60,041 bases of DNA from an uncultured Gluconobacter sp. (lineage in GTDB: Bacteria > Pseudomonadota > Alphaproteobacteria > Acetobacterales > Acetobacteraceae): the NCBI GenBank assembly GCA_937880175.1, contig CALFLO010000098.1, positions 1 to 60,041 of the forward strand, given 5' to 3'. Made by a program: the position numbers and the translations under genes. The notes under the pieces were generated by a model. That model was not told the origin of the DNA and did not search any database. It saw nothing but the letters and a program-made list of their open reading frames with translations. Shown piece by piece: positions 51,573 to 60,041 of the stretch; position 1 is the stretch's first letter; every line of letters begins with the position of its first letter.

Positions 51573-52819
51573 TGTCCGGACTTCAGCCCCCCCGCGGAAC
51601 CCACGACCTCATCGGCGAGACCATGCGCCGTCACCACCATGTTGTGGAGACGGCGCGCCGGGTTCTGCGCACCTATGGTTTCGAGGAATGGAGCACCCCC
51701 ATCTTCGAGGACACGCGCGTGTTTTCGCGCACGCTCGGCGAGACGTCCGATGTCGTGTCCAAGGAGATGTACACGTTCGAGGATCGCGGCGGTGAGAGCA
51801 TCACCCTGCGTCCCGAAGGGACGGCGGCGATCTGCCGGGCGCTGGTCACGAACGGCCTGACGCAGTCCCTGCCGCAGAAGGTGTTCTATCACGGGCCGAT
51901 GTTCCGTTATGAACGCCCGCAGAAAGGGCGTTACCGCCAGTTCCACCAGATCGGTGCGGAACTGATCGGTGCGGAAAGCCCGCTCCGCGATGCCGAGACC
52001 ATCGCCATGGCGCAGGACATCCTGCGCGAACTGGGTCTGGGCGAACATGTGACGCTGGAGCTCAACACGCTTGGAGATCTCGCCAGCCGCCAGGCATGGA
52101 GGGAGGCTCTGGTGGCGTATTTCCGCGATCATGCCGATGCGCTGTCCGAGGAAAGCCGGATCCGGCTCGAAGCCAATCCGCTGCGGATTCTGGACAGCAA
52201 GTCCGAACAGGACCGCAAGCTGCTCGACGATGCCCCTGCATTTGCGGACTACCTGAATGACGAATCCCGGCAGTTCTGGGATACGCTTCGGGCAAGCCTT
52301 CAGGCGTTCGGCGTCGATTTCGTTGAAAACCCGCGCATCGTCCGTGGTCTTGATTACTACAGCCATACGGCCTTCGAGTTCGTGACCTCGAAGCTCGGCG
52401 CCCAGGGCACTGTGCTGGCCGGCGGCCGGTATGAAGGCCTCGTGGAGCAGATGGGTGGTCCAGCCATTCCGGCGATCGGCTGGGCTGGCGGGATCGAACG
52501 TCTGGCGATGCTGCTGGATTCTGTGCCTGAGCTTCCGGCCGGGATTGCACTGGTGCCGATGGGAGACGAAGCCGTCCTCAAAGCCGCGTCCATTGTGCGT
52601 ACTCTGCGGTCTGCGGGACTGCGGGCCGAGATCGAGACACGCGGCAACATGAAGAAGCGGATGGAGCGCGTGGTAAAATCCGGCGCGTCCCATGCCATTG
52701 TTCTGGGTGATGAGGAAATCGCCAAAGGCGTGGTGCAGCTCCGGGATCTGTCCAGCCGTGATCAGCAGGAAGTTCCGGTCGCGGATCTGGTGCGGGTTCT
52801 GAGCACAGGACGCGCCTGA
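51572..52819 (+). CDS. hisS: Histidine-tRNA ligase
   Basis: HisRS charges tRNA-His. The 415-residue product shows class II motif 1-3 features and the family boxes: LQPPRGTHDLIGE, TLRPEGTAAICRAL, GRYRQFHQIGAE (motif 2), LEGLV-like histidine pocket (RGLDYYSHTAFEF) and GGPAIPAIGWAGGIERL (motif 3), then a C-terminal anticodon domain. It overlaps ispG by one base and precedes prfA by 4 bases, giving an ispG-hisS-prfA run. Confidence 0.96.
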   Translation: MSGLQPPRGTHDLIGETMRRHHHVVETARRVLRTYGFEEWSTPIFEDTRVFSRTLGETSDVVSKEMYTFEDRGGESITLRPEGTAAICRALVTNGLTQSLPQKVFYHGPMFRYERPQKGRYRQFHQIGAELIGAESPLRDAETIAMAQDILRELGLGEHVTLELNTLGDLASRQAWREALVAYFRDHADALSEESRIRLEANPLRILDSKSEQDRKLLDDAPAFADYLNDESRQFWDTLRASLQAFGVDFVENPRIVRGLDYYSHTAFEFVTSKLGAQGTVLAGGRYEGLVEQMGGPAIPAIGWAGGIERLAMLLDSVPELPAGIALVPMGDEAVLKAASIVRTLRSAGLRAEIETRGNMKKRMERVVKSGASHAIVLGDEEIAKGVVQLRDLSSRDQQEVPVADLVRVLSTGRA

Positions 52820-52823
52820 GCGT

Positions 52824-53885
<1,062 letters not shown>

Positions 53886-53888
53886 GCC

Positions 53889-54359
53889 TCAGGTATTGGG
53901 TGTTGCGCAGACGGCGGCGCGGCCATGCCGGTGCGTTGCGACAGCGGCATCATCGTAGTCGACCAGAAAGAAATCGGTGAAGTTGTTGGTGCCCACGGCG
54001 TCGAGCGAATGACCTTCTGGGTGGTGGAGCTGGCCTTCACTGCTGACCTGATGGGTTTCCTGATGGCCGTTGCGCACAATGGTGATTTCGCCACACAGGG
54101 CATAATCGACGTCAAAACGTCCGGCAGGCAATGTGATGGTCTGCGTCTCATGGGCCTTGGACAACCCGAGCCTGAAGGTCGCAACTAGGTTTCCGTCCAG
54201 ATAGAGGCGCGAGACTTCCGAAATTTCTTCGGGCGCGCGCTCGTCCGTCACGGTAAAGGACGGGGGCAGTTCCGTGGAGAGTTCTGACTGGGCACGAACA
54301 GGGCTGAGCGTGCAGCAAAGCAGCAGGGCGGAATAGAGGAAGGCACGTTTGGACTTCAT
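53889..54359 (-). CDS. Exported protein of unknown function between prfA and prmC
   Basis: The 156-residue product has a signal peptide (RAFLYSALLLCCTLSPVRA, cleaved near residue 23). The mature part (EEISEVSRLYLDGNLVATF, RFDVDYALCGEITIVRNG, FFLVDYDDAAVATHRHG) looks beta-rich and has no family I recognise. It is read opposite to its neighbours, in the middle of what is usually a prfA-prmC pair. It is divergent from prmC with only 27 bases between the starts, so any promoter lies in prmC. Its stop is 3 bases from that of prfA. Periplasmic location is inferred. Confidence 0.7.
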   Translation of the reverse strand: MKSKRAFLYSALLLCCTLSPVRAQSELSTELPPSFTVTDERAPEEISEVSRLYLDGNLVATFRLGLSKAHETQTITLPAGRFDVDYALCGEITIVRNGHQETHQVSSEGQLHHPEGHSLDAVGTNNFTDFFLVDYDDAAVATHRHGRAAVCATPNT

Positions 54360-54386
54360 GACACCAACTATAGCAGGTTCGCTTTG

Positions 54387-55232
54387 ATGATGGCCAAGGA
54401 TGATCTTTTGCGCGAGGCCTCACAGGCCCTTGAGCGCGCCGGGATCGAGGATGCGCGTCGTGAAGCGCGGCTTCTGCTGTGCTGGGCCACAGGGCGGGAT
54501 CTGGGCGGTCTGCTTTCTCTGGATAGCGTGGATGCCGGGCAGGCGGCGCGATTCGCCGAAGCCCTGAAACGGCGTCTGGAGCGGGAGCCCATGGCGTTCA
54601 TCACCGGTGAGGCGGGCTTCTGGACGCTGGATCTGGAGACGGGACGGGACACGCTGATTCCCCGTGCGGACAGTGAAGCCCTGATCGAAGCCCTGCTGGA
54701 AATCTGTCCTGATCGCGACGCGCCGCTGTCCATTCTGGATCTCGGGACTGGAACGGGCTGCCTGCTGCTGGCGGCTTTGTCTGAATATGCGCAGGCAAAA
54801 GGGGTGGGCGTGGATCTGTCTCCCCATGCGGCTGCGCTGGCACGGCGCAATTCCATCCGTACCGGACTGGAAAAACGCAGCGCCTTTCTGGCCGGAAGCT
54901 GGGCGGATGCGCTGAGCGGACGGTTCGATATCGTCCTGTCCAACCCGCCTTATATCGAGACCGGCGATCTGGTCGGGCTGATGCCTGAAGTGGTGCGGTA
55001 TGAGCCGGCACGGGCTCTCGATGGGGGGGCGGACGGCCTCGAAGCCTATCGCATCCTCTGCGCTGCCCTGCCGGAACTGTTGGTGCCGGGCGGATACGCC
55101 ATCCTTGAAATGGGGATCGGGCAGATTGATGCCGTCTCCACGCTGGGGAAAACGCAGGGGCTGCGGGAAGTGGCGCGTCGGGCTGATCTGGGAGGGGTGG
55201 ACAGAGCCCTGGTCCTGCAATCAGGCGGGTGA
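54387..55232 (+). CDS. prmC: Release factor glutamine methyltransferase
   Basis: PrmC (HemK) N5-methylates the GGQ glutamine of RF1 and RF2 with SAM. The 281-residue product has an N-terminal helical bundle, the segment FITGEAGFW, the SAM motif ILDLGTGTGCLLLA, and the catalytic NPPY (about 186-189). The ATG at 54387 is preceded by GCAGG; an adjacent TTG at 54384 and ATG at 54390 are alternatives. It stands apart from prfA because of the intervening antisense gene. Confidence 0.94.
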   Translation: MMAKDDLLREASQALERAGIEDARREARLLLCWATGRDLGGLLSLDSVDAGQAARFAEALKRRLEREPMAFITGEAGFWTLDLETGRDTLIPRADSEALIEALLEICPDRDAPLSILDLGTGTGCLLLAALSEYAQAKGVGVDLSPHAAALARRNSIRTGLEKRSAFLAGSWADALSGRFDIVLSNPPYIETGDLVGLMPEVVRYEPARALDGGADGLEAYRILCAALPELLVPGGYAILEMGIGQIDAVSTLGKTQGLREVARRADLGGVDRALVLQSGG

Positions 55233-55260
55233 GGGCGGATCGTGACGAAAAACCGTTGGC

Positions 55261-55288
55261 TTGACTGAAAGAACTTGGTATTGCTAAA
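55261..55288 (+). promoter_or_regulatory. Candidate promoter upstream of the DUF4167 gene
   Basis: TTGACT (55261-55266) is one base from the consensus -35; the best -10 candidate is GCTAAA (55283-55288) with a 16-base spacer, which is poor. It lies about 205 bases before the DUF4167 start. Confidence 0.3.
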
Positions 55289-55496
55289 GCCAATGCATGC
55301 GAATTGAGAGTGTTTTATCAGCACTGCCAGACGCATCTTTGCCCATCGCTCATGTCATCATGCACGGACGATGGAAGACTGGCTGAGCCGGGTTCAGCCA
55401 TAGCGGAACAGACAGACGTCTTTTTCGACAGCGGCGGTCGGAACTTTCTGCGGTTGCGGAACGGTCCACGTCATCATGAAAGTGCATCACGGGTCG

Positions 55497-55958
55497 ATGA
55501 ATATGAAGCGCATAAGAGGCCGGCATCATCGTGCGGGCAGTGGGCCATCACGCAGCAGCAGCAGTGCCCAGACACCTCTGAACCGCAACCATGTGTTTGA
55601 CAGTAACGGGCCCGATCTGCGGGTCCGTGGTACGGCGCAGCAGCTGTTCGAGAAGTATCTCCAGCTGGGACGCGACGCGACCGGAACTGGCGACCGCATT
55701 CTTGCAGAAGCCTATTTCCAGCACGCGGAACATTATTTCCGTATTCTCAACGCCATGAACCAGGCCGCCGAGAAGAGCCAGCAGGAGCGGAACGAACGTC
55801 AGCAGCAGCGCCAGCGCGCCTATGAAGACCGCCGTGAGCCGCGTGGTGAGCGCGGTGAAGACGAGCAGCCCTCCCATGAGCAGGACGGCGAATACGCTTC
55901 CGAGCGTAATTCGGACGAAGATCAGGATCATCGCACGGCCGAGGCCGAAGCGGACTGA
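55497..55958 (+). CDS. DUF4167 family protein
   Basis: The 153-residue product begins with a basic Arg-rich stretch (MKRIRGRHHRAGSG), then FDSNGPDLRVRGTAQQLFEKYLQLGRDATGTGDRI and QHAEHYFRILNAMNQ, the DUF4167 signature, and ends with a highly charged Glu/Arg-rich disordered tail. The family is strictly alphaproteobacterial, follows prmC in many genomes, and has no settled function; the basic start suggests RNA or DNA binding. Alternative starts lie at 55476 and 55503. A bidirectional terminator follows. Confidence 0.87.
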   Translation: MNMKRIRGRHHRAGSGPSRSSSSAQTPLNRNHVFDSNGPDLRVRGTAQQLFEKYLQLGRDATGTGDRILAEAYFQHAEHYFRILNAMNQAAEKSQQERNERQQQRQRAYEDRREPRGERGEDEQPSHEQDGEYASERNSDEDQDHRTAEAEAD

Positions 55959-55975
55959 GACTTTGGTCCCGACAT

Positions 55976-56009
55976 AAAAAAACCGGCCCCGAAAAGGGCC
56001 GGTTTTTTT
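55976..56009. terminator. Bidirectional intrinsic terminator
   Basis: A 14-bp stem (55976-55989 with 55996-56009) starts with seven A and ends with seven T, with a six-base loop. It serves the DUF4167 gene on the plus strand and the glycosyltransferase gene on the minus strand. Confidence 0.92.
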
Positions 56010-56014
56010 ATGCT

Positions 56015-56884
56015 TCAAACCCGGCCCACAAACCGGTCCGGCAGGCGCCACAGCTCGGTGCCACTCAGATGCAGATCGAGGCGGTAGCGGTCATGCAGAT
56101 GCGTCTGTGCGCTGTCTTCGACCTGCTGTCGCCACTGGGTCAGACGCTCGTCACGATCATCAAGCGTACTGTCCGTTCGTGGCAGGCCCGCCATGGCCCG
56201 AAGCATGTTTTCCCAGTCCGTGTTTTCCAGACGCTGGTGACGCCCGACCTCTTCGGAGACCCAGGGCTGCCTGCGGGTGCGTTGCAGACGCTCCAGCCCT
56301 GACGCCAGATCCGCATAGCGGAGATGAAACAGGAAAAGCGGTGCCGCAAGGCTGGGAACGGCTTCTTCGCAGCAGTGAAAGCCGGGCGCCCATGTAATCG
56401 GAATGCGGGTCAGGACCGGTTTGCACATTGCGCTGGAGAAGCGCAGATGGCGACGTTGCAGCGAAAATGGGCGGCTGTAGTCGAACGGCGCTTCCTCGTC
56501 CGGGATATGAATGACGTCAAAGCCGGTGGCAGTGACGATCGGGGTCCGGTTCAGGAGCGCGAATTCCGTCAGGGACGGGACGAAAGCCGGGTCTGCGAGA
56601 AGAATTTCGTCCACATCCGTGTAGATGACGCTGTCATACCACTCGAGCAGACTGTCGCAGAATTTTCCGATGGCGCGGGTGCGGCGTTCATCATCCTGCG
56701 GCGAGCGGGGGATCCGGACGATGTTGACCTGCCCGGGATGAGACGTTGAGCCATCATCCGAGCCGTGATCGATCACGTAACACGCGCTTTCCCCGACTTG
56801 GGCACCATAATGACGGCGCCAGACCTGAAGATGTTCCGGCTCGTTGTAGACCATCGTCACGACGGCAAGGGGTTTCTTGATCAT
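56015..56884 (-). CDS. Glycosyltransferase family 2-type protein
   Basis: The 289-residue product shows an N-terminal glycosyltransferase pattern: VVTMVYNEPEHLQVW, CYVIDHGSDDGS and YTDVDEILL, where Asp-Val-Asp (90-92) would bind metal and nucleotide sugar. It is of the Glyco_tranf_2_4 kind, often found near polysaccharide genes. It has no membrane segment, so it is probably cytoplasmic or peripheral. The acceptor is unknown. It shares a terminator with the DUF4167 gene; tRNA-Met lies on the same strand upstream, 76 bases away. Confidence 0.8.
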   Translation of the reverse strand: MIKKPLAVVTMVYNEPEHLQVWRRHYGAQVGESACYVIDHGSDDGSTSHPGQVNIVRIPRSPQDDERRTRAIGKFCDSLLEWYDSVIYTDVDEILLADPAFVPSLTEFALLNRTPIVTATGFDVIHIPDEEAPFDYSRPFSLQRRHLRFSSAMCKPVLTRIPITWAPGFHCCEEAVPSLAAPLFLFHLRYADLASGLERLQRTRRQPWVSEEVGRHQRLENTDWENMLRAMAGLPRTDSTLDDRDERLTQWRQQVEDSAQTHLHDRYRLDLHLSGTELWRLPDRFVGRV

Positions 56885-56960
56885 GCAGCCCAGAATACAG
56901 GAAACGGTTTCATGCTGCAGGGCATGAGCGCGATGAATTTTCTGTTTTCGGGAAAAAGGA

Positions 56961-57035
56961 TGGTAGCGGTGGACGGATTTGAACCGCCGACCAAGGGATT
57001 ATGATTCCCCTGCTCTACCACTGAGCTACACCGCC
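56961..57035 (-). tRNA. tRNA-Met (anticodon CAT, elongator type)
   Basis: On the minus strand this folds as acceptor GGCGGTG/CACCGCT (with G1-U72), D arm GCTC/GAGC, anticodon stem GGGGA/TCCCT with loop ATCATAA (anticodon CAT), a T arm with TTCAAAT and an encoded ACCA end. The stem lacks the three G-C pairs next to the loop seen in initiator tRNA. A lysidine-modified Ile tRNA with CAT is possible but less likely. Confidence 0.9.
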
Positions 57036-57067
57036 ATCCGGCCGGGGTTAACCGGCGTTGTCGCGGG

Positions 57068-57096
57068 GTTTTAAGGGGGATCTTTCAGGGTGTCAA
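57068..57096 (-). promoter_or_regulatory. Promoter of tRNA-Met
   Basis: On the minus strand a perfect TTGACA (-35, plus-strand TGTCAA at 57091-57096) and TAAAAC (-10, plus-strand GTTTTA at 57068-57073) are 17 bases apart. Transcription would start about 25 bases before the tRNA. Confidence 0.75.
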
Positions 57097-57250
57097 CACG
57101 TTAGTCCTAGGAAAATACGATGTAAAATAAGATGTTTTTACGGGTCGCATTCTTCGCGGTGCTCGTGGCATTTGGAGTATCGCGGTTTTCCAATCCATCT
57201 GGCCTCTTCCGGGCCTTCAATTCCTCCCGCCCCAAGGAGTCCTTGATCTG

Positions 57251-58456
57251 GTGACGCAACACTTCGTCAGCACCCTGTTTGCCATACGGTCCTATTTCAC
57301 CTGGCTGCCGGCTTCCGTTGTTTCGGTGCTGATGCTGGTGGTTGTGGGGGTGCTGGCGTTCTATTGCGGTAATCTGGTCACGACGCAGCTCCTGCGGATT
57401 CCGGGCTCGCGCAAGGCGGCGCTGATCCGGCGTATCGTCTCGTCCCTGCGCAGGCCCACGCGGCTGATGGTGGCCCTTCTGGCCATGCTGTCCGCACTCC
57501 CGGCCGCGACAGGGTTTACGGCAACCCAGGAAGACGATCTTCAGCTCTTTTTCCTGTTTCTGCTGATCCTGACCTTCGGGTTCTCGGCGATCATGGTCTT
57601 CCGGATCATGACGGAGGTCTATCTCAACCGCCTCGCGGCGCGTGAGGAAACCGACGACATCATGATCCGCTCACACCAGACGCAGATCCGCGTCCTGCGG
57701 CGGCTGACGGAAATTCTGGTGGGGATCGTGACGGTGGCCTCGGCGCTGATGCTGTTTCCGTCCGTCAAGCAATACGGACTGTCACTGTTCGCATCGGCCG
57801 GGGCGGCGTCGCTGATTGTCGGTCTGTCGGCGCGCGGGCTGCTGACGAACCTGATCGCGGGCGTGCAGATCGCGCTGACCCAGCCAATCCGTATGGAAGA
57901 CCTGATCATCATCAATGGTGACTGGTGCTGGGTGGAGGAAATCAACGCGACCTATGTGGTGCTGCGGGTCTGGGACTGGCGGCGGCATATCGTGCCGATC
58001 TCGTATTTTCTGGAAAACCAGTTCGAGAACTGGACGCATAATTCCGCGGCCATCATCGGCGTCGTGTTCCTGTGGGTCGATTATCAGGCGCCCATGGACA
58101 AGATCCGCGAGATGCTGAACGAGATCGTGCGGGGATGCCCGCTCTGGGACGGGCGTGTGTTCGACGTGCAGGTTGCGGATTGTGATGCACATGTCATGTC
58201 CATCCGCATCATCGCCAGCGCGCGGACTGCGCTTCAGAGCTGGGATCTGCGGTGTGATATCCGCGAGAAGATCATTGCCCGCATCCGCGATGAATGTCCC
58301 GAAGCGCTGCCCCGCTCGCGTTTTTCCATGATGCCTCCTGCATCTGGCGGTCAGGAGCCGTGGGAGCGTATGGCGCCCCCGATCGGCCGTCCGCCGCCGG
58401 GAAGCTATATGGGCCCGGGTATGGGCCCCGGCAGTTCGTCGATGTCGTCAGACTGA
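57251..58456 (+). CDS. Mechanosensitive ion channel (MscS family)
   Basis: MscS channels open under membrane tension and release solutes after osmotic downshock, useful for bacteria in strong sugar solutions. The 401-residue product has several transmembrane segments (about residues 20-40, 75-95, 98-115, 150-170) and the pore helix region LFASAGAASLIVGLSARGLLTNLIAGVQI, then the beta domain with INGDWCWVEEINATYVVLRVWD. The C-terminal tail is Gly/Pro/Met-rich (GPGMGPG). The start is a GTG at 57251, 11 bases after AAGGAG. The stop overlaps the convergent permease by 9 bases. Confidence 0.9.
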   Translation: MTQHFVSTLFAIRSYFTWLPASVVSVLMLVVVGVLAFYCGNLVTTQLLRIPGSRKAALIRRIVSSLRRPTRLMVALLAMLSALPAATGFTATQEDDLQLFFLFLLILTFGFSAIMVFRIMTEVYLNRLAAREETDDIMIRSHQTQIRVLRRLTEILVGIVTVASALMLFPSVKQYGLSLFASAGAASLIVGLSARGLLTNLIAGVQIALTQPIRMEDLIIINGDWCWVEEINATYVVLRVWDWRRHIVPISYFLENQFENWTHNSAAIIGVVFLWVDYQAPMDKIREMLNEIVRGCPLWDGRVFDVQVADCDAHVMSIRIIASARTALQSWDLRCDIREKIIARIRDECPEALPRSRFSMMPPASGGQEPWERMAPPIGRPPPGSYMGPGMGPGSSSMSSD

Positions 58457-59989
58457 GGGGCGTTCAGGGCGCATTTTGGAATGCCGCCGTCCGTAGAAGA
58501 CATATGTTGCCGTGCCCAGTGCCAGATAGGTTACCAGAAGAAACAGCGGAACCGGATTGCCGCTGGTGACGGCGTGGATCATGTCTGAAATCAGCGGGAT
58601 GGTCATGACCAGACAGAACAGGATCCCGAGCGCGGGTGTCGTGCCGATCCAGATCCCACGGATGCGAAATCCGCCCAGCGGGACGCTGAAGGGGCGCACG
58701 ATGTCAGGCCGCGTGTTGCGCTGCCAGATGACCGTGAAGCAGACAATCCCGAATGCGGCAGCGGTTCCGATGGAGACGAGGTCGCTGATGATGTCGATCG
58801 GCAGCGTTGCGGTAATGAGGGCCACCACGACGCCGAGGACGATCGTCCCGATCCATGGTGTGCGGAATTTCGGATGAATGACGCTGAAGATCTGCGGGAT
58901 CAGGCCGTCGCGGCTGATGGTCAGAAGGACGCGGGACTGCGCGTACATCAGGCCCATCAGGACCGAGCATAGACCGATCGTGGCCCCGACATTGACCAGC
59001 ATGGACAGCCAGGGCGTGTGCATGATCTTCACGGCAATGGCGAGCGGATCCGGTACGTCCAGTTCACGATAGGGCACGATGCCGAGCAGGACGGTCGCGA
59101 CGATCATGTAGACGATGGTGCAGATCAGCAGACTGCCGATGATGCCGATGGGAACATCACGGGTGGGATTGCGGGCTTCGGCCGAGGCTGTGGAGACGGC
59201 TTCGAACCCCACATAGGCGAAGAAGATGACCGAGGCCGCCCGGAAGATGCCGCGTACGCCGTAATGGAACCCGCCTTCGCTCGCGGGGATGAGCGGATGC
59301 CAGTTCGCCGGATTGACGGCCCCGATGCCCAGCGCCACGAACACGAACAGCACGCCGACCTTGAGTGCCACGATCATGGTGTTGATGCGGGCGGATTCCT
59401 CGACGCCCCGAACCAGAAGCGCCGTGACGAGAAGGGTCGCGGTAAAGCCGATCAGATCGAACCGCCAGCCGGCACTGATCTGCGCTCCGGCCGTGCCAGG
59501 CACGGGCTGAAGCGTGGCATGGGTAAGCGCAGCGGGCATGTGAAAGCCGGTGACACCCAGCAGGGAGCTTGCATAGCCCGACAGGCCTGCCGCGACGGCC
59601 GAGCATGAGATGCCATATTCTAGCAGCAGCAGCCAGCCGACCATCCAGGCCACTTTCTCGCCCATCGAGATATAGGCGTAGGAATAGGCCGAACCCGATA
59701 CCGGAAGAGTCGAGGACAGTTCGCCATACGAAAAGGCCGTGAACAGGCAGGCCAGTGCCGCGATGACGAAGGAAATCAGGACGGAAGGGCCTGCATATTC
59801 CGCAGCGGCCGTTCCGGTCATGACATAGATGCCTGCCCCGATCGTGGACCCGACGCCGAGGATGACCAGCTGCGTCGCCGTCAGGCTTCGCTTGAGGCCG
59901 TTCGTGTCATTCTCGAACAGGACCTGTTCAAGGGTCTTTCGGCGGCCTGGTCCGGGAGTATCCGGTGAAGATTGTATCGAAGCTGGCAT
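58448..59989 (-). CDS. Amino-acid permease (APC superfamily, cationic type)
   Basis: The 513-residue product has 12-14 predicted membrane segments and the family start VILGVGSTIGAGIYVMTG, a Gly-rich unwound helix 1, then VSGSAYSYAYISMGEKVAW and ARNPTRDVPIGI, typical of the cationic-amino-acid-transporter branch (YfnA/CAT). The substrate cannot be told. A soluble tail at the end (YVFYGRRHSKMRPERPSV) is normal. The ATG at 59989 is chosen; a TTG at 59998 is in frame. The Shine-Dalgarno is weak. No regulatory gene is visible in the 52 bases left to the window edge. Confidence 0.88.
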   Translation of the reverse strand: MPASIQSSPDTPGPGRRKTLEQVLFENDTNGLKRSLTATQLVILGVGSTIGAGIYVMTGTAAAEYAGPSVLISFVIAALACLFTAFSYGELSSTLPVSGSAYSYAYISMGEKVAWMVGWLLLLEYGISCSAVAAGLSGYASSLLGVTGFHMPAALTHATLQPVPGTAGAQISAGWRFDLIGFTATLLVTALLVRGVEESARINTMIVALKVGVLFVFVALGIGAVNPANWHPLIPASEGGFHYGVRGIFRAASVIFFAYVGFEAVSTASAEARNPTRDVPIGIIGSLLICTIVYMIVATVLLGIVPYRELDVPDPLAIAVKIMHTPWLSMLVNVGATIGLCSVLMGLMYAQSRVLLTISRDGLIPQIFSVIHPKFRTPWIGTIVLGVVVALITATLPIDIISDLVSIGTAAAFGIVCFTVIWQRNTRPDIVRPFSVPLGGFRIRGIWIGTTPALGILFCLVMTIPLISDMIHAVTSGNPVPLFLLVTYLALGTATYVFYGRRHSKMRPERPSV

Positions 59990-60041
59990 GATCCGCAATG
60001 TGCCGCGAAAAACGGCGGCTGGAAAGGTCAGAGAAGAATGA

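Noticed and set aside
55304..55600. A 98-codon plus-strand open frame before the DUF4167 gene
   Set aside because: It has no domain, overlaps the DUF4167 start in another frame, and lacks a Shine-Dalgarno.

Overview
The window looks like a stretch of core chromosome from an acetic acid bacterium (Acetobacteraceae, Alphaproteobacteria), most likely Gluconobacter or a close relative. The grounds are GC-rich coding sequence, alphaproteobacterial gene orders (J-domain gene-cobS-cobT next to bolA; ubiG-lysC ... rodZ-ispG-hisS-prfA-prmC-DUF4167), CobST-type cobaltochelatase subunits, and a Tat-exported sugar lactonase that suits periplasmic sugar oxidation. The genus is an inference. I see no insertion sequence, phage gene, integrase, CRISPR array or rRNA.

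Layout. 1-3127: dnaE, 5'-truncated by the window edge. 3128-6042: rpsB-tsf with a structured leader and an intergenic terminator, then recO. 6036-11637: a small lipoprotein, parC, the tRNA-protein transferase bpt, a cardiolipin synthase and an EEP-fold hydrolase. 11634-18629: AI-2E-type permease, mercaptopyruvate sulfurtransferase-metC pair, comM, serA, hisN-like phosphatase. 18705-21698: kdsB-pheA-dapA-smpB. 21848-25584: double cold-shock protein, LpxR-like outer-membrane protein, degenerate GGDEF-EAL protein. 25663-31398: divergent recG and mfd. 31400-34693: an unknown exported protein, a DUF1217 protein and a PLP decarboxylase. 34647-39904: cobT-cobS-J-domain (minus strand), bolA-lolA (plus strand), lipB. 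39964-45667: tRNA-Leu, galU-pgm, DUF3553-comF-grx-DUF2147, exported lactonase. 45731-55958: ubiG, then the long lysC-nmo-rodZ-ispG-hisS-prfA run, an unknown antisense gene, prmC and DUF4167. 56015-59989: glycosyltransferase, tRNA-Met, MscS channel and an amino-acid permease.

How the genes work together. Much of the content is housekeeping: replication and repair (dnaE, parC, recO, recG, mfd, comM), translation (rpsB, tsf, hisS, prfA, prmC, smpB, two tRNAs), amino-acid synthesis (serA, metC, pheA, dapA, lysC, hisN) and envelope building (kdsB, galU, pgm, cls, lolA, rodZ, an LpxR-like protein). Packing is tight. Many neighbours share ATGA, TGATG or GTGA junctions, and several convergent pairs overlap at their 3' ends, by up to 47 bp at cobT/decarboxylase.

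No stretch longer than 300 bases lacks a gene. The longest gaps are 22550-22826 (upstream of the cold-shock gene and the lpxR-like gene), 55233-55496, 40050-40264, 57036-57250 and 3128-3337. I found no strong candidate for a wholly new system. The best leads are the GGDEF-EAL protein with both active sites damaged, a LolA-family protein that carries a lipobox, an exported lactonase, an orphan DUF1217 protein, and structured leaders upstream of rpsB, ispG, serA and cls.
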